Positions 16,377 to 25,147 of a stretch of DNA of 54,684 nucleotides are shown here, in pieces. The position numbers were made by a program, and so were the translations under genes. Numbering within the stretch: the stretch's first letter is position 1; each line of letters opens with the position of its first letter. The notes beneath the pieces are model-generated. The model was not told where the DNA came from. It was given only the letters and a program-made list of their open reading frames with translations, and searched no databases. Origin of the DNA: Firmicutes bacterium UBA5286 (GTDB lineage Bacteria; Bacillota; Proteinivoracia; UBA4975). Location: positions 1 through 54,684 of the forward strand of contig DHSM01000024.1 in assembly GCA_002408465.1 (NCBI GenBank), read 5' to 3'.

Positions 16377-16442
16377 CAGATATGCAGGAATTAACTGAGA
16401 TTTTGTCTGAGAGCAGATATTATATGGGAGGGATTTACTTTG

Positions 16443-17774
16443 ATGAGGTGTCCGGAGTGCAATGCTATAATCGCTGATGGGGAAGTCAATTGCCCTGACT
16501 GTGGTTTTATCCTGCTCAGTGATACAGATGTATCAAGAAAAGTCGGGGGCAGAAAATTCCTGGTCATTGGCATTGTTCTTTTGCTATTGCTGGCGGCTGG
16601 CAGCGGCTTCGTGGCTTTGCACCACTTTCAGCTGAAAAAGCAACTGGACCTGGGCACTGATTACTTGGCTGCAGGCCAGTTCATACAGGCTTTGGACGCA
16701 TTTGAAAAAGCCCTGAACATTGATGATGATAATACCGAGGCCAGGCTTGGCCATGCCAGGTCATTGATAGCTCTCTACCGGTACGAAGAAGCTGAAGATG
16801 TTTTAGAAGAAATAATCAAAGGCAAACCAGCAGTAGTTGATGCCTGGCAGCTGTTATGTGAGGTCAAGCTTGCCAGGGAAGATTTTGCCGATGTTTTTGC
16901 TTGTATTGAGCAGTGCCATCAAACCCTTGGTGATGATGTCCTGACAAGCTTATATCAGGAATTGGCGGCGGGTATTTCCATTGTTACCGATAAAGAACAG
17001 TTTTTCAGCGGTGAATGGGCGGATTTGCAGTTGCTGTATGCCAGCCAAGGCATCGAGGTGTTGCTTAGTCCCCAGTGGAGCGTCCCCGATATGGGACAAT
17101 TGCATGTCCAAGCCGATGGCAGCGCGAAAGTCAGTATGGATTCTCAAGGTGAGTTGAGGGTTTCGGCAGCATTTGGCCCAATTGAACGAGAGGTTGTCCT
17201 TACTTTTAATAGAAATGGCGCCCAACAGGCCGCTGAACTGGTCAAGAACTTTAGCTACCCGTTCCTTCTTCCCCAATTTACCAATTCCGATAAACTGGAT
17301 AATGAGATTGTGCTGATCCTGCTGATTAATTGGGTGCAAAGATATACCGGAGTGGAGAAGTATGTAATCAGCGCCGAAGAAGTTGAGGATGCCGCCACAG
17401 CTATTTTTGGCCCCGGCCTGCAGCTGGAACATGAAGAAAACTACTTGGCTTGGTGGAACGCTGACAGGGCTGAATATGAGATTATCCCCATGGGTTTAGA
17501 CAGCGCAGCTATGACTTTCATTATCGACTGCCGGGAAGAGACGGGCAAATATATTGTCAATGCTGTCCACCTGACTCGGATACTTGATTGGAACGAAGAA
17601 GACAAATGCATTGTCGAAGATGACAACGGCACAGTTCTGGGAAGATATGACTGGGATGAACTCGAAGCCGTGTTTAATCAAGAGCGGTTAGCGCAACTGC
17701 CCCTAAGAAGATATATCTTTTCTGTGCTTCCCGACGGCAGTTACTATATGACTGAAAGCCAGATAGTCTACTAA
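16443..17774 (+). CDS. Zinc-ribbon, single-pass membrane, TPR protein
   Basis: A 443-aa protein. A short zinc ribbon (CPEC...CPDC, residues 3-21) is followed by one membrane helix (about 37-60). Two to three TPR-like repeats follow (LGTDYLAAGQFIQALDAFEKALNID; ARLGHARSLIALYRYEEAEDVLEEI), then a C-terminal domain of about 250 residues with no motif I know. The topology would place the zinc ribbon in the cytoplasm and the TPR part outside. Zinc-ribbon plus membrane proteins of this type are common in Bacillota. ATG 16443 follows GGGAGGG; a TTG one codon earlier is less likely. Confidence 0.75.
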   Translation: MRCPECNAIIADGEVNCPDCGFILLSDTDVSRKVGGRKFLVIGIVLLLLLAAGSGFVALHHFQLKKQLDLGTDYLAAGQFIQALDAFEKALNIDDDNTEARLGHARSLIALYRYEEAEDVLEEIIKGKPAVVDAWQLLCEVKLAREDFADVFACIEQCHQTLGDDVLTSLYQELAAGISIVTDKEQFFSGEWADLQLLYASQGIEVLLSPQWSVPDMGQLHVQADGSAKVSMDSQGELRVSAAFGPIEREVVLTFNRNGAQQAAELVKNFSYPFLLPQFTNSDKLDNEIVLILLINWVQRYTGVEKYVISAEEVEDAATAIFGPGLQLEHEENYLAWWNADRAEYEIIPMGLDSAAMTFIIDCREETGKYIVNAVHLTRILDWNEEDKCIVEDDNGTVLGRYDWDELEAVFNQERLAQLPLRRYIFSVLPDGSYYMTESQIVY

Positions 17775-18004
17775 GTTATTCTTGATTGAGATTAGATAAC
17801 CAAAGCGAACAGGGGAGGGTGGATTGGATGCGGGTTTAATGTCCGGGATAAGGAACATAGTTTCAATCCATGTTGTTTATGGGAAATAAATGTATAGTAT
17901 AGATAGTGATGTTTTTAGCTATTAATGTTATATTTTATCTGCTGGTCAGTTAAGGAATTTGCCTCGCTGTAAGTTTGATTTTTTAGTTAGGAGGAAGGCT
18001 GGTT

Positions 18005-18160
18005 ATGGCTTCGAAACATGCTGTTGTTCAGGTTAAGAACCCTCGCACTGACCGCTATGTTAAGATTAACCGGACTGAGGGAAGGATTATGAGTCATAAA
18101 AAAAGTCCAGGCCCATACAAGAATGTCCCAATTGCACGAAAAACCGCTGGGGACAGATAA
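18005..18160 (+). CDS. Conserved small basic protein, unknown function
   Basis: A 51-aa frame with an excellent ribosome site (TAGGAGGAAGG, 8 nt before ATG). The sequence is basic and contains VQVKNPRTDRYVKINRTEG and SHKKSPGPYKNVPIARK. From memory, short Bacillota proteins with a KSPGPYKNxPIAxK end exist as uncharacterised families; I cannot verify this here. It may bind RNA or ribosomes given its charge (inference). No gene neighbours point to a job. Confidence 0.65.
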   Translation: MASKHAVVQVKNPRTDRYVKINRTEGRIMSHKKSPGPYKNVPIARKTAGDR

Positions 18161-18300
18161 TGATTCTGTATAGGGCAACTCTAAGGCTAGCTAGTGCAAC
18201 TCGGAGTTGCTGAATTTGTAGTTAAGTCACTGGGTGGACAACAGGGCTGAAGGCCAATGCGGCTGCTTTAGGTGTCGGCAAACTCATTACCTCAATTACC

Positions 18301-18726
18301 ATGACGATTTTCTACCTGCTTCTGTACCATATCTGGCGTCAAAGATATAAAATCAGCAACAGAAAAGGCCTCACGTATGCTATTTATGGACTGGCAATTA
18401 TCCGGATTGCCCTCTGTTTGTTCCCGCAGAACCAGTGGTTAAGCTATAATGCACCTGTTTCCTGGGGCATTTATCGCAATCTGCCCTTTGCGCTCATGGG
18501 CATTATCATCATCAGCTTTTTTTACAGCCAAGCAAAAGCGCAAAATGACCGTGCCTTCAAATATATGTGGCTGGCCATCCTGCTGTCTTTTGCCCTTTAT
18601 ATTCCCGTTGTGCTTTGGTCTGATACGCTGCCAATCATCGGCGTGCTGATGATTCCGAAAACCCTAGCCTATGTTTGGGTAGTGCTAATGGGATATTCAG
18701 AGTACAAAAAAGGAATTAGTAGTTAA
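18301..18726 (+). CDS. Membrane protein, possibly 5'-truncated
   Basis: A 141-aa protein with about four hydrophobic segments (residues 1-10, 25-40, 60-78, 88-105 and a last segment to 133). The first ATG falls inside a hydrophobic helix: in-frame codons upstream to the stop at 18223 encode KANAAALGVGKLITSIT, which would complete that helix. No ATG, GTG or TTG occurs there, and no ribosome site precedes 18301. Either translation starts at a rare codon or the gene has lost its 5' end. I recognise no family. Confidence 0.5.
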   Translation: MTIFYLLLYHIWRQRYKISNRKGLTYAIYGLAIIRIALCLFPQNQWLSYNAPVSWGIYRNLPFALMGIIIISFFYSQAKAQNDRAFKYMWLAILLSFALYIPVVLWSDTLPIIGVLMIPKTLAYVWVVLMGYSEYKKGISS

Positions 18727-18741
18727 AATCCGAGCAAGCAA

Positions 18742-18769
18742 AAAAGGCGATTGTGTTTAATCGCCTTTT
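18742..18769 (-). terminator. Bidirectional terminator shared by the membrane gene and cutC
   Basis: AAAAGGCGAT (18742-18751) pairs with ATCGCCTTTT (18760-18769). The cutC stop codon (18757-18759) lies in the loop. Confidence 0.7.
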
Positions 18770-19443
18770 GCGTTTTTATAAGCCTGAACCATTTCCTTTA
18801 CTGCTTCCAAGTTAATGCTTTCAAAGGCAGAAAAATTATTGCGGACGCTGGTGCCCACATGTAGTTCATGGGCGACCTGGAGAATGGCCTGGCAATTCTC
18901 CAGGTTGACCCCGCTGCCTGCCAGCAATCTTTTCCCAGGCTTATCAAAAATGTCCCTCATCTGCCTCAGGATTGCCAGATTGGACTGGGCCTGTCCGGGT
19001 CCCCCTGAAGACAGGACCCTGTGAATGGGCATTGAGGCTAGCAGCTCTGTGGCTGCAAGGATATCCTTTGCCTGGTCAATGGCCCGGTGAAAAGTTACTT
19101 CCAGCCCTTGGCAATGCCCTAAGAGCATCTCGAGCTGAGGGATCGCAATATTGCCTTGGGAATCCAGCATGCCGAAAACAACCCCATTTGCCCCAAGGGC
19201 TTTAGCTTGTTTAATATCTTCAAGCATGCACAACAAATCTTCATCGCTGTACACAAAGCTCCTGCTGTGGGGCCGAATCATAACATTCACCGGAATATTA
19301 ACTGCGCCCATTACTCGGTGCATCAGACCATAACTGGGGGTTAATCCCCCTTCGGAAAGGGCAGACACCAATTCAATGCGGTCAGCGCCGCCCTTCTCAA
19401 TTACTATGGCATCCTCAACTGATGTGGCAATGATTTCAAGCAT
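18757..19443 (-). CDS. cutC: CutC family protein (copper homeostasis / TIM barrel)
   Basis: A 228-aa TIM-barrel protein of the CutC family. The N-terminus LEIIATSVEDAIVIEKGGADRIEL is diagnostic, followed by NVMIRPHSRSFVYS, GANGVVFGML, VTFHRAID, RVLSSGGPGQAQ and LLAGSGVNLEN. CutC has been linked to copper tolerance in Escherichia coli and Enterococcus, but its biochemical function remains disputed. The next gene upstream on this strand, an APH-fold kinase, ends 26 bp before it, so the two are probably co-transcribed. Confidence 0.92.
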   Translation of the reverse strand: MLEIIATSVEDAIVIEKGGADRIELVSALSEGGLTPSYGLMHRVMGAVNIPVNVMIRPHSRSFVYSDEDLLCMLEDIKQAKALGANGVVFGMLDSQGNIAIPQLEMLLGHCQGLEVTFHRAIDQAKDILAATELLASMPIHRVLSSGGPGQAQSNLAILRQMRDIFDKPGKRLLAGSGVNLENCQAILQVAHELHVGTSVRNNFSAFESINLEAVKEMVQAYKNAKGD

Positions 19444-19468
19444 ACTTACACCTTCTTTACCGTCCTGG

Positions 19469-20380
19469 CTATGCGCAAAACTCCTGCTTCGTTCTTGCCA
19501 GCTCCTGTTTCATCTGTTCCAGGAAGGGGCCGTGAAAGCGGTCGGCGCCAAGCTGATAAGAGAGCATGGAAATCAGGCGGTAAAACTTATAGAAGTTTAG
19601 TCCAGAAAAGTAGAAGTCGGATATGGGCCTGAATTTGGAATAACCCTCATAGAAGCAATCCAGGTACTTGCCGTAACCATTCAGAGAAGCAAAAAGGTCA
19701 AAAGCAGCCAGGTCATCCATGAATGGCGCTGAGCAGCTGTATTCAAAATCCAGAACGCCGACTATGCGGCAATTTTGGACCAAAATATTATCCGGGCTAT
19801 AGTCACAGTGGCAAAGAACATTCTCACTGATATCGTAATAATCGTTTACCCTGATATCCCTCAAAACATTGTATTCTTTAGCTGAAAGCTGTTTCTTGGC
19901 CTGGAGAACAGTCAGGAAACCTTCATACTCTGCCTGGTTAAACAGGTCTACATTTTCATCAATGGACAAATCAGGGTTGAACAATCCCTTTGCTGCAAAA
20001 CTGAAGCTATGGAACTGGGCCAGAGTTTCTCCAGCCTGAAGGAATAAGGGTTTTGGGTTGGCGTTCTCACTCAGAGCCTGTCTCAAAGTAATTCCTGGAA
20101 TCACTTCCCGGAGCAAGAAATGCTGGCCTTCTTTTGTTCCCTGTGCCAAGATTCGGGGAATAGGAACTCCAGCCTGACTGCTGATATACTTTGAAAGCGC
20201 TAATTCTGTCTCCATTCTCCGTTTCTGGTTTGCGGGGATAAATTTAACCAGCAGTGGAGCTTCCGCGTCTGTTGTCCTGAACACCCAGTTGTTTGTCGGT
20301 TGGCCTGCCACCGGTCGTTTTTGGCCAGTATGTTGAGCAATCAACTCTGTGGCCAACCGCAACAACTTTTCTCTTTCCAC
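19469..20380 (-). CDS. Aminoglycoside phosphotransferase-fold kinase
   Basis: A 303-aa protein of the APH/choline kinase fold. An ATP-binding N-lobe carries LVKFIP with the conserved Lys. The catalytic loop reads CHCDYSPDNILV (Asp as base, Asn as metal ligand), and the metal-binding motif is VLDFEYSC. Residues 80-100 carry the hinge-like HFLLREVIPG. The usual substrates include aminoglycosides, macrolides, homoserine and choline; none can be chosen. GTG start follows AGGAGGC. It is likely the first gene of a two-gene operon with cutC. A TGGTATTAT extended -10 (minus, 20418-20426) may be its promoter. Confidence 0.85.
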   Translation of the reverse strand: MEREKLLRLATELIAQHTGQKRPVAGQPTNNWVFRTTDAEAPLLVKFIPANQKRRMETELALSKYISSQAGVPIPRILAQGTKEGQHFLLREVIPGITLRQALSENANPKPLFLQAGETLAQFHSFSFAAKGLFNPDLSIDENVDLFNQAEYEGFLTVLQAKKQLSAKEYNVLRDIRVNDYYDISENVLCHCDYSPDNILVQNCRIVGVLDFEYSCSAPFMDDLAAFDLFASLNGYGKYLDCFYEGYSKFRPISDFYFSGLNFYKFYRLISMLSYQLGADRFHGPFLEQMKQELARTKQEFCA

Positions 20381-20643
20381 GATTAAAGCCTCCTATTTAT
20401 ATTTTGCTGCTTCTTTTATAATACCACAACCGATTAAAGCAGAGTCCCCCAAATAATCGGGAGACTCTCTTGTTGCCATAGCTTTCAGCTTTTTGCGTAA
20501 ATCCCCCTGGCCCAAGTCAGGAATGCTGTCATTGATTATTTACTGGTAAAGGACTATAAGACTGTAGGATAGCGGGAGTGGGGCGATGGAATAAAAAAGT
20601 TGGACAGTAAGGGTCTGTTCCTGGGTGTCGCAAGTTAGGCTGG
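20381..20643. other. Intergenic region with imperfect hairpin
   Basis: No gene seen. An imperfect hairpin (GAGTCCCCC against CGGGAGACTC, about 20444-20468) lies between two minus-strand genes and may end the Uma2 transcript. The rest has no feature I can support. Confidence 0.4.
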
Positions 20644-21375
20644 TTACCACAATGTGTCTAGCGGGATTGCCAGGCCTGGGAATTGAGGATGGATAATAGT
20701 ATCATCATCAGAACCTGTTGCTGCCGGAACATATCCATGATCCTGCAGGATAAAGCAGTCAAAGGTCTTTTCGGCTGGGTCTACAAGCCAATAATGCCTG
20801 ACTCCAGCCTGAAGGTAAATCTGCATTTTATGGATTCTGTCTTTGCGGCGACTAGATGCTGAGATCACTTCAACAGCCAGGGTGGGTGCTCCATCAATTC
20901 GCTTTTTTTTGATAATACTCATTTGCTCTCCAGAGACATAAAGGATATCCGGCTGGACGACGGTTAGCTCACCAAAAGTCACATCTAAGGGCGAGAGGAA
21001 TATTTCACCCTTTGTGTGCCTAAAGTGGTTTGCCAGCAACAGATAGAGTCTTCCGATAATCCGTTGGTGTCTGACAGTAGGCGTAGGGTCCTTAATTAAT
21101 TGCCCATTCAAGACTTCAAAGCGGTATCCCGGTTCTTCCGGCAATTTTAGATAATCCCTATAGGTAAAAGGTTTAAATACATAGTTTACAGAATCCTCTA
21201 CCAGAGCAGACCCTGCCAAAGCCACCAGGACATCAGGAAGGCTGTAATTGATCTGATTGCCAGTCTTGATACAGGGCAAGACATTTCGCCTGGTGTAATC
21301 CATTATTGTTTCAACCGGGAGGTCAAGAGCTTCGGCAACAGTATAAACAGAAACCAGGTTTTTGTTTCTGGCCAT
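20644..21375 (-). CDS. Uma2-family (DUF820) endonuclease-fold protein with N-terminal HTH
   Basis: A 243-aa protein. Residues about 5-60 resemble a MerR/excisionase-type winged helix (SVYTVAEALDLPVETIMDYTRRNVLPCIKTGNQINY), and residues about 75-240 form a Uma2 domain. The PD-(D/E)XK-like core is visible in LDVTFGELTVVQPDILYVSG and APTLAVEVISASSRRKDRIHKMQIYLQAGVRHYWLVDP. Uma2 proteins are abundant in cyanobacteria and some Bacillota; their function is unknown. ATG 21375 follows GGAGGTG on the minus strand, so the longer frame to 21423 is rejected. Confidence 0.87.
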   Translation of the reverse strand: MARNKNLVSVYTVAEALDLPVETIMDYTRRNVLPCIKTGNQINYSLPDVLVALAGSALVEDSVNYVFKPFTYRDYLKLPEEPGYRFEVLNGQLIKDPTPTVRHQRIIGRLYLLLANHFRHTKGEIFLSPLDVTFGELTVVQPDILYVSGEQMSIIKKKRIDGAPTLAVEVISASSRRKDRIHKMQIYLQAGVRHYWLVDPAEKTFDCFILQDHGYVPAATGSDDDTIIHPQFPGLAIPLDTLW

Positions 21376-21470
21376 TGCAAACACCTCCACACCAAATGTA
21401 CCAAAGCGCGCAACTGGTGTCAAGTGTTCACAACCGTAATCAAGAGTATAAAAATTGAAATTACAGATAT

Positions 21471-21713
21471 TTAATTCCAGATTTCCAGTTCATGAAGGTC
21501 CTCTAATTTTTGGGCCAGCATGGCCTTAGCAGCGTTGATGCCACGGTTATAGAAAAATGGAGCCAGCTTTTCTGTAATGAAATCCAGGAGGAGCATTGCC
21601 CCCAGGTCGCCAATTTCCTCATCCCGTTGCTTCAGGAAAAACCCTTTAATATCTGCAATTATTTGCTCTTTTTCTTCTTTGGCTAAGTTAAACCTACTTT
21701 TCAGTTTAATCAT
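21471..21713 (-). CDS. DUF2164 family protein
   Basis: An 80-aa protein matching the DUF2164 pattern: an N-terminal segment with EEKEQIIADIKGFFLKQRDEEIGDLGAMLLLDFITEKL, then APFFYNRGINAAKAML. Function unknown. Its minus-strand promoter appears to be TATAAT (complement of 21736-21741) inside the palindrome CCTGA-TTATA-TCAGG (21732-21746). CAGGAGATG gives a good start context. Confidence 0.82.
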   Translation of the reverse strand: MIKLKSRFNLAKEEKEQIIADIKGFFLKQRDEEIGDLGAMLLLDFITEKLAPFFYNRGINAAKAMLAQKLEDLHELEIWN

Positions 21714-21731
21714 CTCCTGACCGCAATTTAC

Positions 21732-21746
21732 CCTGATTATATCAGG
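21732..21746 (-). promoter_or_regulatory. Palindromic operator/-10 of the DUF2164 gene
   Basis: CCTGA-N5-TCAGG encloses TATAAT on the minus strand. It resembles CTGATATAATACTATCAG at the toxin-antitoxin promoter (8045-8062): both share CTGATATAAT followed by TCAG. Confidence 0.4.
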
Positions 21747-21750
21747 TATT

Positions 21751-21799
21751 TGCTAGTGCGGCATTGGGACGGACTCGGACTGTCGCACTAGCAGTTTTT
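21751..21799 (+). terminator. Long-loop hairpin with T-tract
   Basis: TGCTAGTGCG (21751-21760) pairs with CGCACTAGCA (21784-21793), leaving a 23-nt loop, followed by GTTTTT. No plus-strand gene lies upstream, so it may instead be an operator or the end of an unseen small RNA. Confidence 0.45.
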
Positions 21800-21880
21800 A
21801 TAATTGCAGGAAAACGCTGGTAGAAAGGGGAATATAGCATTAGGAAACTAACTCAGATTACTATGAAAGGGGTTGCTAAT

Positions 21881-22435
21881 ATGGAAAGGACCGGCAAATT
21901 CAACTGGGTTGCACTTTTTGTTGGCATCACTTTAATCGTAATCAGCATTTTTGTTTTAAGGAATCCTGCCACCACTATCTTGACCCTGACAATTTTGTTT
22001 AGCATCATTGCAGTCGCCCGCGGCATCATGTTAATCGTTGCCTACTACAGGTTTAAGGAACTGACCTCATTCAAGCTGGTAATGAGCCTTATCATCGGAA
22101 TTTTGCTTGTGGCCATCGGCATTGTTTTCCTGGCATGGCCGGATTTAGCCGCCCGGGTTTTTGCGTATTTGGTTGCTATCTGGTTTATCGCAGATGGGAT
22201 CAACAATTTGATTAACTCCAACTTCGTCAAGCCGGCGGGCAAAGGCATTTATGTTATTTGTATTATTTTCAGCTTACTGCTTTTGGCGGGAGGCATTATC
22301 TTGCTCTTACACCCGCTGATTCTCAGCTTGTCCATTTCCTTGCTGATTGGCTTGCCCTTAATGGTCTCCGGTATTGAGTACGTCATCTTTTCCTTCTTCC
22401 ATCCCCGGCTTTTTGGATACGGAAAATACAATTAA
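21881..22435 (+). CDS. HdeD-family (DUF308) membrane protein
   Basis: A 184-aa integral membrane protein with six hydrophobic segments and almost no loops, arranged as three helical hairpins each ending in the RNPATTILTLTILF / WPDLAARVFAYLVAIWF type pattern. This matches the HdeD/DUF308 family, linked to acid resistance in enteric bacteria but uncharacterised elsewhere. ATG 21881 with GAAAGGGG upstream is preferred to ATG 21863. It stands alone. Confidence 0.85.
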   Translation: MERTGKFNWVALFVGITLIVISIFVLRNPATTILTLTILFSIIAVARGIMLIVAYYRFKELTSFKLVMSLIIGILLVAIGIVFLAWPDLAARVFAYLVAIWFIADGINNLINSNFVKPAGKGIYVICIIFSLLLLAGGIILLLHPLILSLSISLLIGLPLMVSGIEYVIFSFFHPRLFGYGKYN

Positions 22436-22557
22436 CTAAAATTGTGCAACAAAAAGGCCAAGTCCTTCCCGGTTTTTCTTGATGCTTGATGAGAAGAGAG
22501 TAGGCCGGTGGGTTGGTTAATAAAACGCAAAAAGGGTCTGTTTCAGATGCGAAGGGT

Positions 22558-22812
22558 TCATCCCTGTTGTCGTGTTAATTTTTTTCGCTGAGCGGAAATG
22601 AGGATTATGTCTTGCATAGGTTCAGCATTTCCATCCCAGTCAGATTCGCTTATTAGGTTTAGTATTCTCGGCACGCACAGGTGGTCATCATTGTTGATGC
22701 TCATTGAGAATTTGCTTCCCGGTTCTTCGTTCATTAAGGCTGCATGCAGTTGAAGCAGATGTTCCTCTGTCAGGCAGGGATGACAGTTGATGTTGATATC
22801 AGGCAAGTTCAT
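22558..22812 (-). CDS. Hypothetical protein
   Basis: An 84-aa soluble protein with one Cys in NCHPCLTEEHLLQLHAALMNE near the N-terminus. No membrane segment or known motif is visible. The start is supported by GGAGGAA 4-5 nt upstream on the minus strand. It is flanked by two longer non-coding stretches and seems to be a single-gene unit. I do not recognise it. Confidence 0.5.
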   Translation of the reverse strand: MNLPDININCHPCLTEEHLLQLHAALMNEEPGSKFSMSINNDDHLCVPRILNLISESDWDGNAEPMQDIILISAQRKKLTRQQG

Positions 22813-22997
22813 TTCCTCCTCGAAAACCGTGTGTACTTATTATCCCCTAAAAGGCTTTTCATATTGGTTGAAGTATAAATCAAGGGGGTCTGCTGGTTGC
22901 CAGATATGCTTTTCTCTTCATTTTGGCTTTTGAGCGGAAAATGTCAGGTGGAATACCCGCTGGACAGCAAAGGGATCAGATATATTACTGAGGCCAG

Positions 22998-23594
22998 ATG
23001 GGAAAGGGTAATAAATTAGTTGCAGTGCTAATTTTGCTGTTTATGCTTTGTTCGGCTTCAACACTCGCGGCAGGGCTGCCCAGTACAACCACAAACGAAG
23101 GAGATGCTTTAATAGAACAGTACATTAATGCAGTAAACTGTTGTAATTACCAGGACATCGCCCCCCTATTTTCTTCTAATTGGCAGGAGGAATACCAGCA
23201 ATTTTTCAGTAACCCGGTCAATTCTAAGTCCCATTATGGGGTTTACAATATTGATAGAATCAAGCTAATTGAAGTTGAACATATAAGCGGGATTCCGTTG
23301 TTTTCGGATATTAATCACGAGCAATATTCTGCTTTTGCTGATGTGAATTACTGGCTTGTACATTGGGATCTGGCTGCTCATTCCGACTCCAATTATTTTT
23401 CTACTGGTCAAAACTATGCCTTGTTTGTCACTGGATATGAGCAGGGTGCCCCAAAGCTGTTGGACATGGCTATTCCGCCTAGGGAAGAAGTTTCAGTTTA
23501 CAGCGACAGAGTTGGTATAAGTAGCTTTGATTCGCCGGTTGGTTCACCGAACTCCGCGCCTTGGAGCAATCCGGAAACCATTAATTTTATTTAG
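22998..23594 (+). CDS. Secreted protein of unknown function
   Basis: A 198-aa protein with a clear signal peptide (MGKGNKLVAVLILLFMLCSASTLAAG, cleavage near AAG). A domain of about 170 residues follows, beginning EGDALIEQYINAVNCCNYQDIAPLF. This opening looks like small exported domains related to NTF2-like folds such as DUF4829, which use a helix to hold a beta sheet. This assignment is tentative. No catalytic residues are visible. Confidence 0.62.
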   Translation: MGKGNKLVAVLILLFMLCSASTLAAGLPSTTTNEGDALIEQYINAVNCCNYQDIAPLFSSNWQEEYQQFFSNPVNSKSHYGVYNIDRIKLIEVEHISGIPLFSDINHEQYSAFADVNYWLVHWDLAAHSDSNYFSTGQNYALFVTGYEQGAPKLLDMAIPPREEVSVYSDRVGISSFDSPVGSPNSAPWSNPETINFI

Positions 23595-23717
23595 TTAAAA
23601 GGGTGTAATTAAACCGAATGTAAATTTTAAACAATACTGTACCGTAGTGACTAGCTGCTATCCTATCCCGTCAGTATACCTTTTTCAAAAGCCTATCAAT
23701 CAAGGAGGAGCAAGGTA

Positions 23718-25004
23718 ATGCATACAAATAATCATCAAAAAAAAGTGGGGCTCATTATCCCGGGCGCACGCCACAAGAAAGTGATATTCGGGTCATCAGG
23801 ACGTATCTTGCGCTTCTTTTCTTGCGTTTGCCTTTTACTTTTTGCCTTCTCTGCCGGAGCCTGCACTGCTACTCCTGAGCAACCGGGGTCCCCGCAGGAA
23901 ACAGCTGAACAGATTCCCGGGGATGCGGATTTCACAGCCCCGTTTGATACATTGTGGGTCGACTGCAAAAATGGTGTCGAGGCCCTCTATGTCTCCATGC
24001 CCCGTTATTGTCATACCTGGGCAGGCACGATAATTATTTCCCCTGAAGAAGACAAGCCGGATTTTTACGAGGTGGGGGAAAAAGAACTAGCTAAGCTTCA
24101 AACCGAACACTTTTATAAAGAAATCCTTTACGCCGGTAAAACTTGCCCTATAGAGTTTAACTACTGTCTACTATCACAGGGGAAGCTACTTGCGCTCCCC
24201 CTCTACACAGAGACTCCCGATGGATTCTATTGCACTTGCGTGCATTCCTGTAGCGGTCGCCCGGATACCCTATTACTGACCTTGAGCAGTAACCGCCAGC
24301 GGGAGTACACCGAATACAAATTGCTGCTGGATATGTCGACGGGGGAAATAACTGATTTCCTTAAAAGTTGCTCTCTCGAAAAAATAGCCAAAATCCATAA
24401 TATCGATGTCTCAGAAGATCTCGCCTGGGCTGTCATCCGGTCCTCTGAAGATGAATACTATCTCTGCAATATCAATGAGGGTAGCCTTGTTTTGGCAGAC
24501 GATTTGTTTGAAAACGAGGTAGAAGCATGTAAATTCCTGGATGACAAAACGGTGTACTGCTCCTCTGAGGATGGCACCGCCTGGAGCTACGAGCTGGATA
24601 CCGGCAACTATACACTTGTTTTCACCGATGACAGTGAAATAGAGTACCTATTTGGGACGTATGCTTTGCGCATTGAAGACACCGGTGCAACGTATGTAGT
24701 TTCTTTAAAGACCGGGCAAGAAACGTTGGTTGCGGATTACTGTTATATTAGCGGTACAAGTAGCGTCCTTAGCCCTGACAACTCCCGCATTCTATTTGCC
24801 AAGCGTGATGACAGCATTGAAGAGATGGGATATAAAGAATTCGCCGTGTATAACATTCGCGACGGGAAATTAACGATTCTTCCTCGGCAAGGGTACGAAG
24901 TGAGAACCGAAATTGGTTATGGCTGGCTTGATGACCAGCGCGTTGAAGTCATGGCGATGAACAGCAAGGGGGAGTATTACTGTTATTTCTATAAGTTTCC
25001 GTAA
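23718..25004 (+). CDS. Putative lipoprotein with beta-propeller-like domain
   Basis: A 428-aa exported protein. A basic N-region of about 32 residues is followed by a hydrophobic core and a lipobox-like AGAC with Cys49. The rest is beta-rich, with repeated strand pairs (DKTVYCSSEDGTAWSYELDTGNYTLVF; ATYVVSLKTGQETLVADY; SRILFAKRDDSIEEMGYKEFAVYNIRDGKLTIL) that fit a propeller. GGAGGAG precedes ATG 23718. The long leader is unusual for a lipoprotein. Function unknown; solute- or peptidoglycan-binding propellers are known, but nothing singles one out. Confidence 0.6.
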   Translation: MHTNNHQKKVGLIIPGARHKKVIFGSSGRILRFFSCVCLLLFAFSAGACTATPEQPGSPQETAEQIPGDADFTAPFDTLWVDCKNGVEALYVSMPRYCHTWAGTIIISPEEDKPDFYEVGEKELAKLQTEHFYKEILYAGKTCPIEFNYCLLSQGKLLALPLYTETPDGFYCTCVHSCSGRPDTLLLTLSSNRQREYTEYKLLLDMSTGEITDFLKSCSLEKIAKIHNIDVSEDLAWAVIRSSEDEYYLCNINEGSLVLADDLFENEVEACKFLDDKTVYCSSEDGTAWSYELDTGNYTLVFTDDSEIEYLFGTYALRIEDTGATYVVSLKTGQETLVADYCYISGTSSVLSPDNSRILFAKRDDSIEEMGYKEFAVYNIRDGKLTILPRQGYEVRTEIGYGWLDDQRVEVMAMNSKGEYYCYFYKFP

Positions 25005-25077
25005 CTTTTAGGGCGTGGGTTTTCATAGGCTGTATGGCTTTGTCCCTCTTCGGACCTTTCATGCGCCGTTTCTTATG

Positions 25078-25122
25078 GGCCAGCTGCTTCAGATATTTTG
25101 CTGAGGCTGCTGGCCTTTTTTT
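25078..25122 (+). terminator. Terminator after the lipoprotein gene
   Basis: GGCCAGC (25078-25084) pairs with GCTGGCC (25109-25115), with further inner pairing, followed by T7. Confidence 0.65.
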
Positions 25123-25147
25123 GAGGGTGGATAACGCCTTTAATTAC

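Larger units (their letters stand above)
16101..16442. other. Intergenic region with palindrome, attenuator-like hairpins and promoter
   Basis: No gene is seen in this 342-bp gap. TGCATATG (16150-16157) is repeated inverted at 16170-16177 with a 12-bp spacer in the degV leader, a possible operator. CGCTGG/CCAGCG (16214-16233) can pair, but shares bases with AGCGAT/ATCGCT (16230-16245), which is followed by T8: a terminator/antiterminator layout on the plus strand. An extended -10 box TGGTATAAT at 16368-16376 would serve the gene at 16443. Confidence 0.5.

Noticed and set aside
16101..16442. Known riboswitch or T-box
   Set aside because: I found no conserved T-box, cyclic-di-GMP, SAM or purine riboswitch core; only alternative hairpins.
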